A DNA stretch of 46,216 nt, from assembly GCA_938011245.1 (NCBI GenBank), contig CALLUJ010000010.1:1-46216 (forward strand), read 5' to 3'. This document shows positions 44,912 to 46,216 of this stretch, piece by piece (positions within the stretch are counted from its first letter, which is position 1; every line of letters begins with the position of its first letter). The notes beneath the pieces were generated by a model. The model did no database searches. It was not told the DNA's origin and saw only the letters and a program-made list of their open reading frames with translations. The translations under genes and the position numbers were made by a program. The DNA comes from an uncultured Aquimarina sp. GTDB taxonomy: Bacteria > Bacteroidota > Bacteroidia > Flavobacteriales > Flavobacteriaceae.

Positions 44912-45001
44912 ATTACCTACTGCACTTAAAAGTTAACGTAATAATTTTATAATTAAAGCGTTATACCATATATTTAGAAAAACAACACAAACTAAAACGC
45001 A

Positions 45002-45703
45002 ATGTTTAAAGCCAAGCTTTTCATTTTTGAAAGAGAATACGAAATCTTAAAATTTAAAATTCAATATAACCAGAACATAGATGCCGTAGGAATGCCTATT
45101 GAAAGAGTAAATGGAAACTTTATTGACGTGGAATTTTCTTCTATAAAAAATGAAAGAGAATTTTTTGAAGTAGCTTTTTCTAATAGAAAAACGGTTAAAG
45201 GTTATGTTAGATTTTATAGGCGAGATGGGTTTCAAAAATTTTATGACTACGAATTTGCCAATACATATATCGTAAATTTTAACGAAACCTTTGATGCTGT
45301 TAATAATAAGCCTCTGACTACAAAGGTACAATTTAATGCTGGTATTGTAAAAAGAGACGATGTTATGTTTGCCACCAACTGGAATCCGAGTAATCCTTTT
45401 GAAAAACAAGCTGCTCCAACTGTAATTGAAAATGAAAATCTAGAACCAATTATTACAGACGGCTATTATACCGATCTTACAGGAGAAAAAATAGACGACT
45501 ATGAATTAGTTAGTGGAGAACAGGTCTACTATGTATTGCATACTACAAATGCCATAGGAAAATATCTAGATTTAGACTTAACCAACACCCAAAACGACTT
45601 TAAACACAACGGCAAACTACTTGTTAATGACATTCTAGAAGACCTAAAAGTAACCGCCGATACTCAAAAAATAAAATTAGAAGTAATAAGACAAACCAAC
45701 TAA
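45002..45703 (+). CDS. tssD: TssD (Hcp-like) tube protein with C-terminal extension
   Basis: The first about 125 residues (FKAKLFIFEREYEILKFKIQ, then SNRKTVKGYVRFYRRDG and YIVNFNETFDAVNNKPL) match the TssD/Hcp tube protein of Bacteroidota type VI (T6SS-iii) systems, which is normally about 130 residues. Here the protein is 233 residues; the extra C-terminal part (about 130-233) contains a beta module with QVYYVLHTTNAIGKYLDLDL. That suggests an evolved tube protein that carries an adaptor or cargo domain. It starts a cluster with the LysM protein 3 nt downstream. Whether it belongs to a T6SS-iii or a related contractile system cannot be decided, since no sheath or baseplate gene is in view. 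Confidence 0.8.
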   Translation: MFKAKLFIFEREYEILKFKIQYNQNIDAVGMPIERVNGNFIDVEFSSIKNEREFFEVAFSNRKTVKGYVRFYRRDGFQKFYDYEFANTYIVNFNETFDAVNNKPLTTKVQFNAGIVKRDDVMFATNWNPSNPFEKQAAPTVIENENLEPIITDGYYTDLTGEKIDDYELVSGEQVYYVLHTTNAIGKYLDLDLTNTQNDFKHNGKLLVNDILEDLKVTADTQKIKLEVIRQTN

Positions 45704-45706
45704 GCT

Positions 45707-46216
45707 ATGCCTACAGTACGATTTAAAGGAGAATATTCACATATTACTTTTACTTCTCCCGATCTTAAAATATTTAGACCCAAGATTAACAAAGCCTATT
45801 TTGCTACTGCAAAAATTGAAGAGGTTACCACAACGAGTACTACCCAAACCGTACAAGAAACCTATGTAGTAGCGGGTGGCGATACGCTGAGTAAAATAGC
45901 CTCTAAAAAGGGAACTACGGTTAATGCCATTATTGAAAGTGATAATAAACTAACCGAAGCTAATAAAGACAAACTGAAAGTAGGGCAAAAAATAACCTTA
46001 CCTAGTACAATAGCTACTACCGAGACCAACAAAAAAATAACTTTCGAAAAAGTAAATGAAGGTACTCTAGATAGTGAATTGTACCTAGTGGTAGAAACCG
46101 AAGGTTTCCAAGGCTATAGTTTGTATTTTAATATAAAACAAGGCAAAGAAAAAGGTATTGAAGAAAAAGACGGGCTAATTACCTTTAAAGATGAAGATGG
46201 TAATTATAAAACCAAA
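45707..46216 (+). CDS. LysM-domain protein, partial at window end
   Basis: An open frame from ATG 45707 continues off the window (170 residues visible). After an N-terminal 45 residues (VRFKGEYSHITFTS) comes one LysM domain, about 52-99 (ETYVVAGGDTLSKIASKKGT then KVGQKITLP), which would bind peptidoglycan or chitin-like glycans. Residues 125-143 (LYLVVETEGFQGYSLYFNI) match the extension of the neighbouring TssD protein (positions 175-193) in a gap-free block. LysM proteins next to TssD are typical for spike or effector loci of Bacteroidota. The missing C-terminal part may hold a PAAR-like or toxin domain. Confidence 0.8.
   Translation, partial: MPTVRFKGEYSHITFTSPDLKIFRPKINKAYFATAKIEEVTTTSTTQTVQETYVVAGGDTLSKIASKKGTTVNAIIESDNKLTEANKDKLKVGQKITLPSTIATTETNKKITFEKVNEGTLDSELYLVVETEGFQGYSLYFNIKQGKEKGIEEKDGLITFKDEDGNYKTK

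Noticed and set aside
1..46216. CRISPR arrays, tRNA or rRNA genes, prophage
   Set aside because: No regularly spaced direct repeats, cloverleaf with CCA-type ends, rRNA segments or phage structural genes were seen; the TssD/LysM pair fits an injection system better than a phage.

Overview
The window is AT-rich chromosomal DNA from a member of the Bacteroidota, almost certainly the family Flavobacteriaceae. The evidence is type IX secretion components and substrates (PorV/PorQ-like, PorT-like, a C-terminal sorting domain), an RprX/RprY-type two-component pair, DUF349, DUF1800/DUF1501 and YbbR-like proteins, -7 boxes of the TAnnTTTG type, and a flavobacterial photolyase cluster. I saw no tRNA, rRNA or CRISPR array.

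Layout. 1-88: edge of an IS1595-like transposase. 0.16-5.0 kb (minus): a chain of glycosyltransferase, YbbR-like protein, coaE, sensor kinase and response regulator. 5.0-8.2 kb (minus): DUF1800 and DUF1501 exported-protein pair; the DUF1501 member carries both a Tat signal and a type IX sorting tail. 8.3-11.9 kb (minus): methyltransferase, DUF349 protein, AraC regulator. 12-15 kb: two small exported proteins, a TrmH-type rRNA/tRNA methyltransferase, and a metX-like acyltransferase behind a clear SAM-I riboswitch.

15.1-20.2 kb (plus) is the most striking operon. It holds a short GatC-like protein, GatA, and a 1111-residue protein that joins a complete GatB to a complete aspartyl-tRNA synthetase. 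The AspRS part carries a histidine at the position linked to relaxed (Asp/Asn) tRNA recognition. Together the three genes read as a one-transcript, covalently assembled transamidosome for Asn-tRNA (possibly also Gln-tRNA) synthesis.

20.2-24.0 kb is an accessory insertion. It contains an ABC permease/ATPase pair whose ATPase has no ordinary start codon, a 27-bp near-perfect palindrome, an unknown polar protein and a truncated lipoprotein. Two decayed copies of the same IS256-family transposase lie in direct orientation on either side of the ABC genes.

24-33.6 kb is housekeeping: HerA-like ATPase, pssA, PorV-like protein, DUF1223 protein, thioredoxin, and a DNA polymerase III alpha with a DEDDh proofreading domain fused at its N terminus. 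33.6-36 kb is a decay zone with a cysteine-rich pseudogene, a truncated TPR gene and two repeat or structured-RNA-like elements.

36-41.7 kb (minus) is a blue-light/DNA-repair operon: DUF2805, flavin reductase, DUF2256, cryptochrome DASH, an iron-sulfur (6-4)-type photolyase and a further photolyase. Then come dxs, tadA and a PorT-like barrel. The window ends in the first two genes of what looks like a Bacteroidota type VI (T6SS-iii) or related injection-system cargo locus: an extended TssD tube protein and a LysM protein that share a small C-terminal beta module.
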